A DNA stretch of 64,000 nucleotides from Jacaranda mimosifolia. Lineage: Eukaryota; Streptophyta; Magnoliopsida; Lamiales; Bignoniaceae. The stretch lies in NCBI GenBank assembly GCA_018894105.1, contig CM032117.1, positions 38,296,501 through 38,360,500 of the forward strand. The letters run 5' to 3'. How positions within the stretch are numbered: position 1 is the first letter of the stretch; each line of letters opens with the position of its first letter. Below the pieces are notes generated by a model that had not been told where the DNA came from, ran no database searches, and worked only from the letters and a program-made list of their open reading frames with translations. Of the stretch, positions 1 to 12,084 are shown one piece after another. Position numbers and translations under genes: made by a program.

Positions 1-1
1 T

Positions 2-1032
2 GCAGAATACGGGCTTGCCAAGCTCGTCCAGAGTGGCAACAAGATGCATGTATCACCAAGGGTGTATGGATATTGTGCACCTGAATATGAAAGAAATGGT
101 GAAATAACTTTGAAGTGCGACGTATATAGTTTTGGTGTCATCCTACTAGAGCTTATCACAGGACGTAGAGCCTTGGACACTTCGCGCCCAACAGAAGAGC
201 AAAACTTAGTTAGTTGGGTAAGAATTCAAATTTAGTTACATGCTTCTAAAATAAGATAAGCTTGAATACATTATCTAACTTGTTAAGAATTGTGCATATG
301 ATTGAATAGGCACAACCCATTTTCAGGAATCCGGCAAACTTCCCGGATATGGCTGATCCACTTCTTAGAAAGGAATTTCCAGTAACAAGCTTAAATCAAG
401 CAGTTGGAGTTGCAGCCATGTGCCTGCAGGAGGAGCCATCGGCCCGTCCATTGATCAGCGATATCTCAGCTGCCCTTGGTTTTCTTGCAATGGCTCCACC
501 TGAGGCGCCCATTCCTCCGCGTCTCGTTCCTATATTGTCGACAAGGGTGGACACAGCAAGTCAATTTGGAGACCATAACTCCATTAAGGAGGGCAAAATT
601 CCTGGCCATAAAAAGGAAGATAGTTCAGATAGTGAGGATGATGAAGATCGAAAAATGCATTCTAAGAAACATGCACAGGATGACAAATCAAGTTCGGATT
701 ATGAGTATGGTAGCAGTTCAGACAATTCAGATAATGAGGTGAAAAGCTGTAGGCCCCAACACAGAGCTGAATCGAAAAAGTTGGGGTCAAGCTCAAAACG
801 TAAAAGTAAGAAGAAATCTAAGCGCATAAGCAGCCGGTCAAGTTCAAGAAGCAGCCGCCGCAGCCGCAGCAGTGGCAGCTTATGCTCGAGAGATTCGAGC
901 GTTGGTTTCAGCTTGAGATGCGACAGCACTTTCCCAGAGAGAAATGAAGATCAGGATATCATTCAACAATCTCATGAGTCTGATAATAGTTCAGGTAGTG
1001 ATGAAGAATCAATGAATGATAGTCTTGAATAG
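2..1032 (+). CDS. Receptor-like cytoplasmic kinase (RLCK-VII / PBL type), C-terminal portion, two exons
   Basis: Partial gene; the 5' part lies left of the window. Exon 1 (to 217) reads from the start of the activation segment (AEYGLAKL, where DFGLAKL is usual) through [34 protein letters not shown] and NLVSW. Exon 2 (310-1032) continues in frame with [19 protein letters not shown] and ends the kinase lobe at [18 protein letters not shown]. This is typical of the PBS1-like cytoplasmic kinases that act under immune or developmental receptors at the plasma membrane. About 150 residues of low complexity follow: an acidic Ser/Asp stretch, a Lys-rich stretch, an Arg/Ser run ([15 protein letters not shown]) and a second acidic tail, then TAG. 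Oddities: the DFG triplet reads EYG, and about three residues (usually MGT) are missing between HVS.RV and YGYCAPEY. An upstream splice acceptor at 4-5 is possible and would change the first residues. Subfamily placement is from memory of the family, not alignment. Confidence 0.9.
218..309 (+). other. Intron of the RLCK gene
   Basis: Donor TGG|gtaaga at 217/218 and acceptor ag|GCACAACCC at 309/310. Joining the exons restores the family-typical [13 protein letters not shown] without a frame change. The 92-bp length is normal for a plant intron. Confidence 0.9.
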
Positions 1033-1345
1033 TTCGCCAAACAGATCCCACGCCAAAAGTTTATATTGGTTAAACCAACAAATATCCAAAGGCCAAGAAG
1101 ATGGAAATACTAGCATGGTGTGGGATTACTAAATAACAGTATTCTTAAGAAACAACGACAAAGTATATGAAGGAGATGATCAAGGAGATGATTTCAAGCT
1201 CAACTTTGGCAAATCAAGATTTCTTTTGGCCAATATTTTACATGGAGGACATGCATAACATAAATACATATATATATATATATATAAAGATATGTTTATA
1301 GGGATATTGAGGTATACTGATGAACAGGAAACATCTTCTCTTAGA

Positions 1346-1376
<31 letters not shown>

Positions 1377-1989
1377 TCCTTCCGTGCTTATTCTATACAA
1401 CTTTTGCTAGGTATTTTCTGAGTAAACATTAAAATAATTTTTTTATTTTTTTTATTTTAACTACTTAATTTACTCTAGCATTATGTGATCACAGATAGTG
1501 TGATACCAACTTTTTTATTGCCTTGCTCACTTATAGTGCCATGTAATGATTTGTGGGTATTATCAGTGAAGGTGAACCCTCTTGCCAATGTCCATGCTTT
1601 TTATAAGACTCCTCCATTCTTATCTTCGATATTAAGATAAGAATAATCTATATGCATAATGAAACTTACTTTTCTTCGTGAGACAGTTAATTCAATCTTT
1701 GGTGAAGATCCAATTGTTTGCAAACCTCATCTTCCATTATAATTTTCGCAGCGATTCACATATTCTTTCTAACAATTGCTTACTTAGGGGGGACTTGATT
1801 CCGACCTTTTTGAACTAGAAAATATACTTGCGTTGCACCAACATTAATAAGATACTGTGCAACAACCAATCTCGGAATTCGGAAAATTTGTATTTTTTTT
1901 GGTTGGTCACACGCATACAATACGGCTGCTTCATATATAGTTTGAGCTTTATCTCTCCATCTTTTTAGAATTTTTTTGATTATTCCTAG
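1033..1989 (+). other. 3' flank of the kinase gene
   Basis: No coding sequence is seen. The stretch probably holds the 3' UTR of the kinase, then a short TA repeat (about 1267-1287) and a run of 24 T at 1352-1375. A 73-codon minus-strand frame at 1780-2001 resembles nothing I know. Confidence 0.5.
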
Positions 1990-3692
1990 TACAGCTGTCA
2001 ATGGGTAGGGCTTTACCTACCCAAGCCCATACCCAAGAAAAATCCAAAATTGAGGCCCAATAATATATCACACCCAACTTTGCCCAGTACCCATATGATC
2101 TGTGTACTAGGCCTCTTTTCCAGACCTACTTCTTGTGAGTAGGCTATGGGTCTGACCCAATTTTTTTTTAATTTTATTTTACTAATTTCAATTCATATCT
2201 AAAATAACAATAAAGAAATCAAAATTTTACAAACCATTTTTTTGTTAACTAATTTCAATTCTTATGAAATAACAATAAAAAAAAAAATCAAATTTTACAA
2301 ATCAATAATTTTAAGTTAAATAAATGGACAAAACAATTATTAAGTCAAATAAGTCTATGCAATCTTTTTTGTTCATTTCTTCACGGAAAACCCTCAAAGT
2401 CCTCAAGTTTAGTCCTGTTAATGGATAGGATATTGCCTTTCCCAAACCCATATACTAATATACCCAAATAATTAGATCATATATTTGTCCTACCATAGTT
2501 AACCCATAGACCTAATTAGATCCATACCCTAAAATACCCAAATAATAGAACCTATCATATCAAACCCAAGATCCATTGGGTCTAGTTTATTAGACCCAAT
2601 TTTTGAATTGAGTTTTGATTTGACTAATTTTTTCATCTTTTTCAAATTTTCTTAGTGTCAATTAAAATGCTAAAACTTCATAATGTTTAAATGCTAGAAT
2701 AATTTATTAATATTGGCTATTTTATTTTTGGCATATTTTAAAAAAGTTAACTCGATTTTCTTAAAATTAAAAAAGAGTATACATTTAATTTTAATCGTTT
2801 AATTTAATTTAGTTAATTTATATATTAAATTTTTGGTATATTGAACAAATAAGAACCACAAGAGTATGTATCACTTTTTTATCTCTTCCCCATATTACGT
2901 TTTTTTCTCTCTATTTTTCCTCTAAGATATTGTTTTTTCTTTCTTTAACTTTATTCTTTTCATTTTTTTTGAAATATTATTATTCATGTAATATATCCAA
3001 CCAAATATATGTAAATAGTAGAAAAAAATTAATTTTGTGTTACTGAAAATTTGAATATGTAAGTATAAAAGATTTTCTTTCTTCACTGGCCAAAGCTATT
3101 GAAAATAAATAAATTCAAAATAATTTTAATTTTTTTATTTTTTATATATTAAAAATTTAAATATACACTTCAAGTATCCATTAATATTATTATAAACTTA
3201 ATTTTGATATAAGTAATTTGGGTTAACTAGCTAAATTTGAGTATTTGGATAATGAGTAACTTTGAGGTAGGCATGTCAATGGTTCGGGTTTTAATTCGAA
3301 TTCGATGTGAATTTAATTTTGAATTTTAGAATTTTTATCTAATTAAAATATCCGATTGATCAGATCTGATTATAAATATTTGTAATCTGAAATCAATTAT
3401 TTTTAATATATTTTTGAGTTTAGGTTTGAAGAAAATGTTAACTAAATAAAGTTTTATGAGTAAAAAAGATTAAAGTTAGGAGGAGGGAATTGGAACATAG
3501 ATGTTTGCTATTGGGTATTTTTTGGATATTGGGTATTTGGGTATTTTATGGGTATAGACCCTACCTGTACCCATTCCATTTTTCTTAATGGGTCTGCGTA
3601 GGATTCGAGTCTCATGTCTATTTAGTGTGTATGGGTATGGTACTATTATCATGGGCTCGGGTAGGGTAAAACCCTACCCATTGACAGGCCTA
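1990..3692. mobile_element. Non-autonomous DNA transposon with TIRs starting near CTGTCAATGGGTAGGG
   Basis: The left end (CTGTCAATGGGTAGGGCTTT, from 1995) is matched in inverted orientation by the right end near 3640-3692, with few differences over about 36 bp. No transposase is visible. A second degenerate TIR-like start lies inside, near 2415, so the element may be compound. No clean target duplication is seen. The superfamily is undetermined (hAT-like ends are possible). Confidence 0.65.
3268..3480 (+). mobile_element. Fragment of a second TIR element nested in the first
   Basis: Starts TAGGCATGTCAATGG and continues with an Asn/Asp-codon-like AT-rich text (ATTCGAATTCGATGTG and similar) that matches the left 200 bp of the element at 43217-43899. 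The right end is not recognisable, so the end coordinate is approximate. Confidence 0.5.
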
Positions 3693-4627
3693 CTCTTATG
3701 GAGCGTATAACAGTATTATGCTAGTTTTATGGCATTTCAACACAATTCGGTATACACGTGATACTAAGAAAAAATTCCTTCCAAAACATTACAGCATGCA
3801 TGTAATCCACACTTGTGTCTTCAAGTAATTCTTTAACTAAATGTTCGAAGATGGACCAAAAGTGCAAATTTTAGGGTGTTCACAACTATAAATAGAATGA
3901 ATTAGTATCCGAAAAAAATAATAGAAAAAGAATGCGTATAACATTCGTTTGATCCCTATAAAAGACAAACCGGACTAAGCATTTTCATTGACGAAATTCA
4001 AGTTAGTAAGGTTAGGGAATCACGATCAATTGGGTTGTCATCTTTGGTTGTGAAGAAAATCATTGTATCTTTCAAGGCTATTCGTTAGAAGGCCTGTATG
4101 TACAAGTAGTGGTCAAATAAAGCCTTAAGGAAGCTGTGTGTTAAATAGGTCTCAGTTGTGCATCTTTTAATTATGCATTAACATTTAAGAAGGTTTTCTT
4201 TATTTCTTGCCTTGATTACCTTTTTGCCCTCAATTTTCTAATCTTGTATGCAATATATATTAAGTATTGCTCAAAGATTGTGTGTTATCATTTTGTTGTG
4301 ATGCCACTCTAGCAAAGATTTTGTTGTTAACATTTATATTTGTTCGCTAATATGGGTGGAGTACATGGCCACAATAAGTGCTTAAGGTTTAATAAAAACT
4401 TCTTGTATGATAAGGTAATTTGTGTGTGCGATATTTATGGTTTTAATGGATAGAAATCATGGTTTAGAGCTTGAAGCTACCATTGATTTTATTAGAGTTT
4501 TGAAAAACTTACACTAATTAAAGGTTCAAATTGAAAGATACCTTCATGTATGCATAAATTGATCAAGGTATATTTGTTCAGGAAGATAATCTAAGTGAGA
4601 GATTATTGGAAGGTTGACCTGTTAGCC
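3693..4627. other. Unassigned AT-rich stretch
   Basis: No open frame or recognised repeat. It may be debris of an older retroelement, but I see nothing that identifies it. Confidence 0.4.
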
Positions 4628-4970
4628 TGTGATACTACTAAAAATTGACTATAAGTGCAATTTAAAATATTAACTAAAAATGACATCAGACCTAAAATTA
4701 CTAAGTAAAAGGGCTAGAGAGCTTAAAAAATAAACTAAGCCTATATATAAACAATGGTACAAAAGCCCTAATGGCCCTAAGCCCATCAAGACTAAAATCT
4801 ATAAATACCGAGTCTCAGAAAGAACTAGGGGACAAGAAATCATTCACAATAAATCACAAACTCAGAGAAACTTCCATAAGAAAAAATCTCTTTGCCCACG
4901 TTCTAGAGAAAATAAATCAACACACTACTGCCTTCTGAAAAAAACCATGCTCCATTTCCATGCAGCATCA
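4628..4970 (+). repeat. 5' LTR of element A
   Basis: Begins near TGTGATACTACTAAAAATTG and ends GCAGCATCA. It carries a TATA-like CTATATATAA at 4741-4750. Its copy is at 17232-17566. A convincing primer-binding site is not visible immediately downstream. The start is uncertain by 2 bp. Confidence 0.6.
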
Positions 4971-5041
4971 CTGACAAGAAATACCATGTGGTCTAGTGTT
5001 AGAGCCTTCTTTCAACACACAACCTTTACCCGAGAGGCACC

Positions 5042-5640
5042 GTGCAGCAGGCCCCTCAATTTGGAGAATTTATTTTGCCCGTCACTCAAGAGACGTTGAG
5101 GACACTATTGAAAAATGCCACTTCACAAGCTACAACAAAAGTAATCGCCCAATATGACGAGGAGCGCCATCTTCGAGAACCACAACAATCCTTCCACAGA
5201 AGTCGGGGGGCTCCATTCTCCCCAGGGAGATCCAAATGAAGAGTTGATTCAAGATGCAACGCTACTCCATCTTCTCTACTGCACTAAGGAGACACCCACT
5301 TTTTACTCCAAGCAGATCCCACTCGACATGCACTAGTATATATAGGAGTTTAGATGTATTCCTTGGTGCTGCAATTGTCTAGAAGAGTAAGGAGCCAGTG
5401 CCACCCATTAGCCATTGTTTTCCCAAGACGTAGTCCATTTTTCATGGCAATCTTAGCAGAAGTACTCTGCTATGGAATGAAGATAGGACAACTACCAAAG
5501 TTTGATGGCACCACAGGCTTTCAAGAGCACCTAGACAACTTACTAGCAAGAATAGAACTTTATGATATAAGTAAGTCTGTTACTGCAAGCACTTTCGCAC
5601 CAACCTCATTAAGCAGTATTTAATAAAATGCTGATATGAT
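5042..5640 (+). pseudogene. Ty3/gypsy gag N-terminal remnant (element A)
   Basis: Two frames: 5042-5239 (from MQQAPQFGEFILPV) and 5354-5623. The second contains LPKFDGTTGFQEHLDNLLAR, which fits the start of the retrotransposon gag domain (usually LP.YDGT.DP.EHL), followed by TFAPTSLSSI, where the family normally continues with the aromatic-rich gag core. Reading is broken by at least one frameshift, and the rest of gag is not recognisable beyond about 5640. Gag would form the particle that packages the element RNA. Confidence 0.6.
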
Positions 5641-5829
5641 CTATTATCAGGTGAGAAGTACTGGTGTAACTTTTGAAGAAAGATTTGCAAGGAGGATAAG
5701 CTTGAATTTCAAAAATTCAATTAACAATATAGGAAGCTAAACATTTAATCACATTAAATATTTTCTCCAAAAGATTATCTCATGCATCATTAATGGATTT
5801 GGCTAGAAAATAGACCTTTGTAGAAGATG

Positions 5830-7887
5830 TTAACTTAAGGTGCAATCCAAATTACACCTCTTAAACTCTTCTAATATTCCATTCCAGATTGGATCTACAC
5901 CTTCAATTGATCTTGCCAACACCTTGGCAATGGAGAAGCACCATACAAATTAGAAGAACAAACGCTCTTCCTCCAAAGGTACCCACACACTAAGTAATCT
6001 TCACACTTTGAAGAAGATAGCTAGAGATGATCTTCAAAGTTTAGAGGAAGAAGAAGGCTAGATAGCACTTTTAGATGGAGAAGAAGACTAGAAGAGAGGG
6101 TAATTGTGGAGCTAAAATTTTGCCAACACATGGCCAAGTGATAAGAGTAAATGGGTGGCTAGTCTAGGATATTTATCGACAAAATTTGGCTCCAAAAATT
6201 TGACTCACATATGCATACACTTATATACATTGTGATCACATCTTCTATCACCACAGAATATCCTCTAAGATTAAATCTAGGTGGTCCATTTAAAATGGTG
6301 TATTGTGCACCCTATAGTGTGTCGCACTTTCCTTATCATGGAATCTTACATATATACATTATATATATAAGACTCACATCTTCCATCTTATGGGATAATT
6401 ATATATACAATATATATAAAAATATATATATAGGATCACACTTTCCATCTTATGAAGATGATCCTATTGGTCCACCTAGACATGGTCTAGATCATGCTCT
6501 TCTAGTTTAGATGGTCCATAAATTGGTCTTAATTAAAATCTAATTTTAATGCCAATTTATAGTCCATAAATTTGTCTCTACAAATTTTCTCTTAATTAAA
6601 TAATCAAATTATTTAATTAAATCAATTCAACACTTGAATTAATTATAATTGGCTTCAATTAAATAATCAAATTATTTAATTGAATTAATTTAACTCCTTA
6701 AATTAATCAAGCTAATTAATTCTTCTTCTCTATCCAACTCCTTGGTTAGTATTTTCTAACACTTAGATAATATCAATAGTGAAGACACTTTGGCTTTTGT
6801 GTGTGACCCATTGAGTTCACCAATCAATTAAGCATGGGCTTGCAACTCCTTGCGATTTAATTGTAAAAAGTAAAATACTATTCCGATCAATTAAACTTCT
6901 TTTTAACTGACCACTCGTGAATTAATCCCCATTAATTCAAGAGGATCCAATCTCCATAATCAATGTCTAGCTACAAGCCCATGGAGCCCAATCAACGAGT
7001 GAAACCAATTTGTGTGAACCCTTTTATTATGAGTACAATGTAAACACGGTCCTTCCATTTTTTATCTCCCAATTGAGGTGTAGGCCTAAGATATTTGTCG
7101 GAACCCTAAGAGCCTCAATAACTATGTATCTATCCTTTATGATTGATTCTTTTGCAATCTCAACTTTAGAAACTCTTTTCCAAATTATTGCCATGCCTTG
7201 CGCAAAGGGTTTCTTGAATCAAACATCGTAGAAAACATAACAGATTGACTCATTCAACAAGATAAGCCAAATAGATCCTTATTGGTTCTCATAAAACTCT
7301 GCATACAAGTAACCTATGACCAAAACACACACCTTGTGATCCACTAAATAATCGGTGCATGAATCAAAGTATAAGCACTAGCATACGAGATTGCCATGAA
7401 ACCTCAAGTTCAATAACTAATTATATGTACTATCCTAAGCTTAGAGAATCATCCTCTCTAACATGCCACCTCAACTACCTCGAGGATTTCTCTATGTCGA
7501 ATCCTTAGTGAACTTATTCTCTAACAAGCACCTACTAAAGTGTATTGATGTCCACTGCACTGTATGCCCATGAAATAGGGCATCGTCCAACCTTTGGAAC
7601 ATACATCGCTAATGTAAGTCTATCTGAATCTATGATGACCTTATGTCATAGATTCTATAACTTGGAGTAATTTCAAGATCACAACCATAGAGACACATTT
7701 CATGATGTAACCAACAATTTACCTATGCTATGTCCCATAGCCATGCGTGGTCTTTCGGACTTCAACCAAATACATAACACACATAAGATGAAGATGGCCA
7801 ATTACATAATTATATTGATCAAATAAGAGTACATCATAGAAGTAGTTATATGCTAATCCAATTAGCTTGCTGAGCAATACTCTAATA
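5830..7887 (-). mobile_element. Copia-type LTR (solo or truncated), related to the LTR at 52153-54367
   Basis: From about 6740 to 7887 this stretch is collinear with 53247-54367 of the copia 5' LTR. Shared words include TTTTCTAACACTTAGA, GGCTTTTGTGTGTGACC, CAAGCCCATGGAGCCCA, AACTCTTTTCCAAATT and CATAAGATGAAGATGGCCA. On the minus strand it begins TATTAGAGTATTGC, close to the TGTTAGAATAGT start of the other LTR. The part from 5830 to 6740 has the same AT-rich character but is not clearly alignable, so the left boundary is a guess. No gag or pol belongs to it. It interrupts element A. Confidence 0.6.
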
Positions 7888-8959
7888 GCTTTTTCTTCAG
7901 AATTTCTCCATCAATCGCATTCATTATTAGATAATAGGATGGAGAATCCCTGAGGACTTACCTCAACTGCTTTATTCAAACCATTCATAAAATCCCTTAT
8001 GTCAATTAGGAACTTATTCCCAATATCATCCAACATAAACTAGAGCACTTAAAATTTCAAGACTCGACTGGTAGAAAGTTGTGTACCATATTAGAGGAGC
8101 TCCTTATGCATACCGAGCTATAATTCCTCAAGAAGCTCATAAGCAAAAAACATACAGTGAGGGAGTAGTAGTAATAAGATATAAGGGGACTAAAGACATA
8201 GCCCTCTTCACATGCTCACCATGTACACACCCTTTACTATATCCCAGATTAGATACTTTGAAGCTTGGTACTAAGTGGTTGACGTTTCACATATATGGGC
8301 ACCTTTCTATGTTTGTCATTAGTAATCTTGAAATGTTGTTGAAGTTAAGACAGTACTTTTGTGTAGGCTTCACCTTTATTTGTTTTCTTTTTTTTCTCTG
8401 TGTATAATAATTGAAACCAACCTTAGTATAATTTTTTTCTATTCTTCTATCTTAAAAGACTAAATTTAATAGCATAAGAAACTTGAAATAGGTGTCAAAG
8501 TACATCATGCATAAGAAGATATTTTTTATTTTCACCCTTTTTTAATTTTCTGAAATTGATATTTTTTTCCTGCATGAAATTAGTGCATCTTTGCCCGTAT
8601 TCTTGTATCTTTGCATCTTTGCTTATTTTTTGAAAATGATGGATGGAAAAATCACATTCATTTAACATTATAAGCATAATTCTTTTTGAGTGCTTCCAAC
8701 TAAAAAGAATAAGAAAAACAATAATTTTCTTAGTTACCTATGACAATGTTCTGCCCAAATATGGTTAAAATTTATTAGTTTTATTATCTTGTAGCTGCTG
8801 TCATATGGGAGTGATAATTTGCAATTTCAAGAGATGGCAAAGTCTCCTATTATGGGGTCAACTCCAACTCTTCAACCTAAATCATCATCTACTGTGGCTT
8901 CAGCTACCTCTAAGGTCACAAGTGCATTACCATGTTGTCTAGGCACTACTACATTAGCT
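7888..8959. other. Unassigned stretch
   Basis: Short open frames only (for example 8081-8407 +) with no family I recognise. It may hold degraded pol sequence of element A or the 5' part of the hAT element that follows; I cannot show either. Confidence 0.35.
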
Positions 8960-10735
8960 TTCTCAACACGTAAAAATTGCTCAAAAGTTTGGATAGTTCA
9001 TCTTGGATCTAAAATACGATAAGAAAAATAGGAATGCCACATGTAACTTCTAAGATAGCCTCATTATGTGTATTCATGGAACAAGTTCAATGTGCACTCA
9101 CTTGAAGAAGTGCAAGGACAATCCCAATCGAGAAGAAAATAAAAGGTAGAAAACCATTACTTTTATGACACTGGATGCAAAAGATGATCGTAATACTTCT
9201 AGGAGTGGTCTGGTCTATTTATCTACATACTTTAAGTTTGACAAGAGGTTTGTTGCATATAACTTGTAAGGATGTTCATCGTTGCTGAGCTGCACTTTTC
9301 AGTTTGTTGAGAATGAGGCTTTCTATAAGTTTCTTAGTATCTTACAGCCAAGATTTGTTGAAGAAATTTCTTGCAAAGTATTGTCGTACCAATGACTCAT
9401 AGATATTATGTCAGAATATGAACTAAATGTGTTTAACTGCTCATTTTATTGATAATGATTGGAAGTTACATAAGAGAATTCTGAATTTTAGTCAAATTAT
9501 GAGCCATTCCGAAGAGGTTATGGCTAAGAGCATTGAGATATGCTTGAATGATTGGGAGTTGAGTTGAGTAGAGTTTTTAGCTTGACAATTGGCAATATTT
9601 CATATATGATCTTAGTATCCAACACCTAAGAAAGAGGTTAATGTCACGGAATAGTCTGATTTTGAAGGAAAAGTATGTCCATGTGCATTGTTGTGTATAC
9701 ATATTAAGTTTGATCGTAAAGAAAGGATTGAAGGAGATTGATGATTTGGTTCTAACAATTTCAGTTGCAATTAACTATGTGAGATCTTCTCCTTCAAGAT
9801 TTGCAAGATCTAAGAAATGTGCGAAACAAGAAAATATCTCATATATAAGGCCTTGTTTGCTTGTATGTTGAAACTAGGTGGAATTCAACGTATTTGATGT
9901 TAGAGATAGCTCTAAAAGTACGCTTGAAATGCAAGATAATAAATTTCTTAAGGAGCTGAATAAAGAAAAGGGGAAAGGGGTACCATTTCCAGAAGATTAG
10001 GAGCATGCTCATTTTGTTTTGCCATTTTGAAGGTCTTTCATGATGCTACCATGTGTATTTCTTATACCTCTTATGTTACAAGTAATAGATACATGAAAGA
10101 GGTATTTGGTATCAGCAAAAAGATCAATCAGTATTGTTCCAATGACTACCCAAGTATCAATTTGATAGTTGGTAGAATGAAGAAGGAATATGGGAAGTAG
10201 TGGGGAAATCCAAATGGAATCAATATGTTTTTTATTGCTATAGTTCTTTATCCTAGGCATAAACTGGAATGTGTCAATTTGTTTATTGAGTACTTCTTTG
10301 ATATGACTCAGGCAAGTGAATTATGTACAAATTTGGTCTTTACTTTGACGTTATTATATGAGCACTATCAGGGTGTCAAAGGGGATCTCAGAGTCAAAAC
10401 GTTCAACAGGAAGTACCAAATTAATGAAAAAGATGATGATCCCTATTGTGTAGGTTAATATCTATGGGCAACCAATGTAGGTTAGATATTAAGTCTGAGT
10501 TGGAGAAGTTTCAAGGAAGATTGTGAGCCTTATTATAGGTTTACCGAGTTGGTTACATTGAATTGGTGGATGGTGAATTCAGCTCGATTTCCAATCCTAT
10601 CGTCCATAGCTCGAGAGGTGCTAGCCATAACTATCTCCACTGTAGCTTTTGAGTCTACTTTTAATATGAGAGGAAAAGTGCTTGATCCTTATCGTAGTTC
10701 CCTAACACAAAATTGTGGAAGTTCTCATTTGTAGA
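8960..10735 (+). pseudogene. hAT-superfamily transposase, degenerate
   Basis: Read across frames, the stretch follows a plant hAT (Ac-like) transposase from end to end. The end of a BED zinc finger (HGTSSMCTHLKKCKDNPN) lies near 9070-9130, FVENEAFYKFLSILQPRF near 9310, the core stretch LTAHFIDNDWKLHKRILNF near 9435-9490, HVHCCVYILSLIVKKGLKEI near 9670-9740, and NSTYLMLEIALK near 9885. The C-terminal dimerisation region is WWMVNSARFPILSSIAREVL then VLDPYRSSLT (10565-10710). The protein would bind the element ends and catalyse cut-and-paste transposition in the nucleus. Stops and frameshifts occur throughout, so no active protein is expected. I did not find its terminal repeats. Confidence 0.85.
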
Positions 10736-10988
10736 CAAGATTGGGTAAAGTTCTATACAATTTTCATTACTTTTAGATGAAGAGTTTGAGGAGCTTGAGA
10801 AATTTGAGCAACGTGACTTATTATTGATGTTTTATGTAAATTTTGAATATATTTTTATATTACATTTTGTTAAAACTTTTGTTTTCTTTTTCTTTTCTCA
10901 GATATGGCATCTCAGCCTAAAGCTGCAAGTTCAGGTGTTATAACTCTTGATGAATGAATGAAATTCACTTTGAAGGCTTTTGTTACTC

Positions 10989-12075
10989 GAGTAAATAGCA
11001 GACATGCCCCAACATATAGAGTCATGTGCACTTTGCCACCCATTTGTTGTAAATGTGCAGAACGGTTACCCAACATTTGCTAAATGTACTTGAATACCTC
11101 CTCATTCCATTTTTCGGTGGAATATTCCACTGGAGATGTTAAAATACTTTGAGTATGTTGCACTTTATCTCATCAACTTTAACAAAATATGCATCTAACA
11201 ACCTAATCATTCTAAATCGTCGCACTTTTATCATTAATTTTATTCCATTAAAGTGAAATATTTTATAAAAAAATGTTATCATATACTTGTCACTTGTCGA
11301 TATATGGACAATTAAATTAGTTTGAGCTATCATAAAATTTTAAATTAATTTTCTAATTATATTTCACTTCGTTTATATGCATGAGATGGTTAAAACTAAT
11401 TTTATAAGTATACCTAACTGATTTTTATATCAATGTCATATTATGCATATTTGTTAGCGAATGATATTCAAATATTTTTAATTTAGATAGAGTAATAAAT
11501 GAGAAAGATAATATGGATACTAAGATCTACATCATTTACTATCAACGTTCATCCGACTAGCATCATCTATCTTATTATTATTCAAATTAAGACTCTAAAC
11601 CACCTACACTCTTAATTGAACAAATAAACACAAATTTAAAAATATACCATAACAATCATTTCATAATAGAACACTAAAAATAAATTTTAATTATCTTACA
11701 CACATCGATTTAGAAAAAATTTAACTATTAAGTTGGTTTATACATTTCAAATAACTCAAATTGATTGAATTGGTGGCATATTGGTAATTAAGTAATACAT
11801 GGTAAGAATATTTGGCAAAATATTTCACTTTATTCCACCAAAATATGAATTTAATGCCAAGAATAATATTTTAAGTACTTTAGGTTGCTAAATGTAAAAT
11901 TTTTAAAACATTAGGGTGTAAAGTGTGACAACTTTAAAATATGTTGTTGGAAAATTGGAGCGTGGGGTGTTTGAGCACATTTAACAGAGGTTAGGTAATC
12001 ATTCCGCACACTTGCAACGGTTGGGGCCAAAGTGCAAATGACCTTATATGTTCAGAGGGTGTCTACTATTTACTC
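10989..12075. mobile_element. Mutator-like MITE with long TIRs and near-perfect 9-bp target duplication
   Basis: The left end GAGTAAATAGCAGACA is matched by the inverted right end GAGTAAATAGTAGACA, and the inverted similarity continues for about 250-300 bp (for example GTCATGTGCACTTTG against GTCATTTGCACTTTG). The flanks read TTGTTACTC (10980-10988) and TTATTACTC (12076-12084), 8 of 9 identical. Length is 1087 bp with no coding capacity. Long TIRs plus a 9-bp duplication are the signature of Mutator-like elements. Confidence 0.8.
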
Positions 12076-12084
12076 TTATTACTC

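Noticed and set aside
4989..5040. tRNA-like start TGGTCTAGTG near the gag leader of element A
   Set aside because: Resembles an A box, but no B box, acceptor stem or cloverleaf follows. It is also too far from the LTR end to be a convincing primer-binding site.
5516..7892. Shared GCTTT as target duplication for the copia-type LTR at 5830-7887
   Set aside because: The left GCTTT lies inside still-readable gag text well before any LTR-like sequence, so the match is chance.
8081..8407. 108-codon plus-strand frame (MYHIRGAPYAYRAIIPQEAH)
   Set aside because: Suggests degraded pol at first sight, but no motif run could be matched; left as unassigned.
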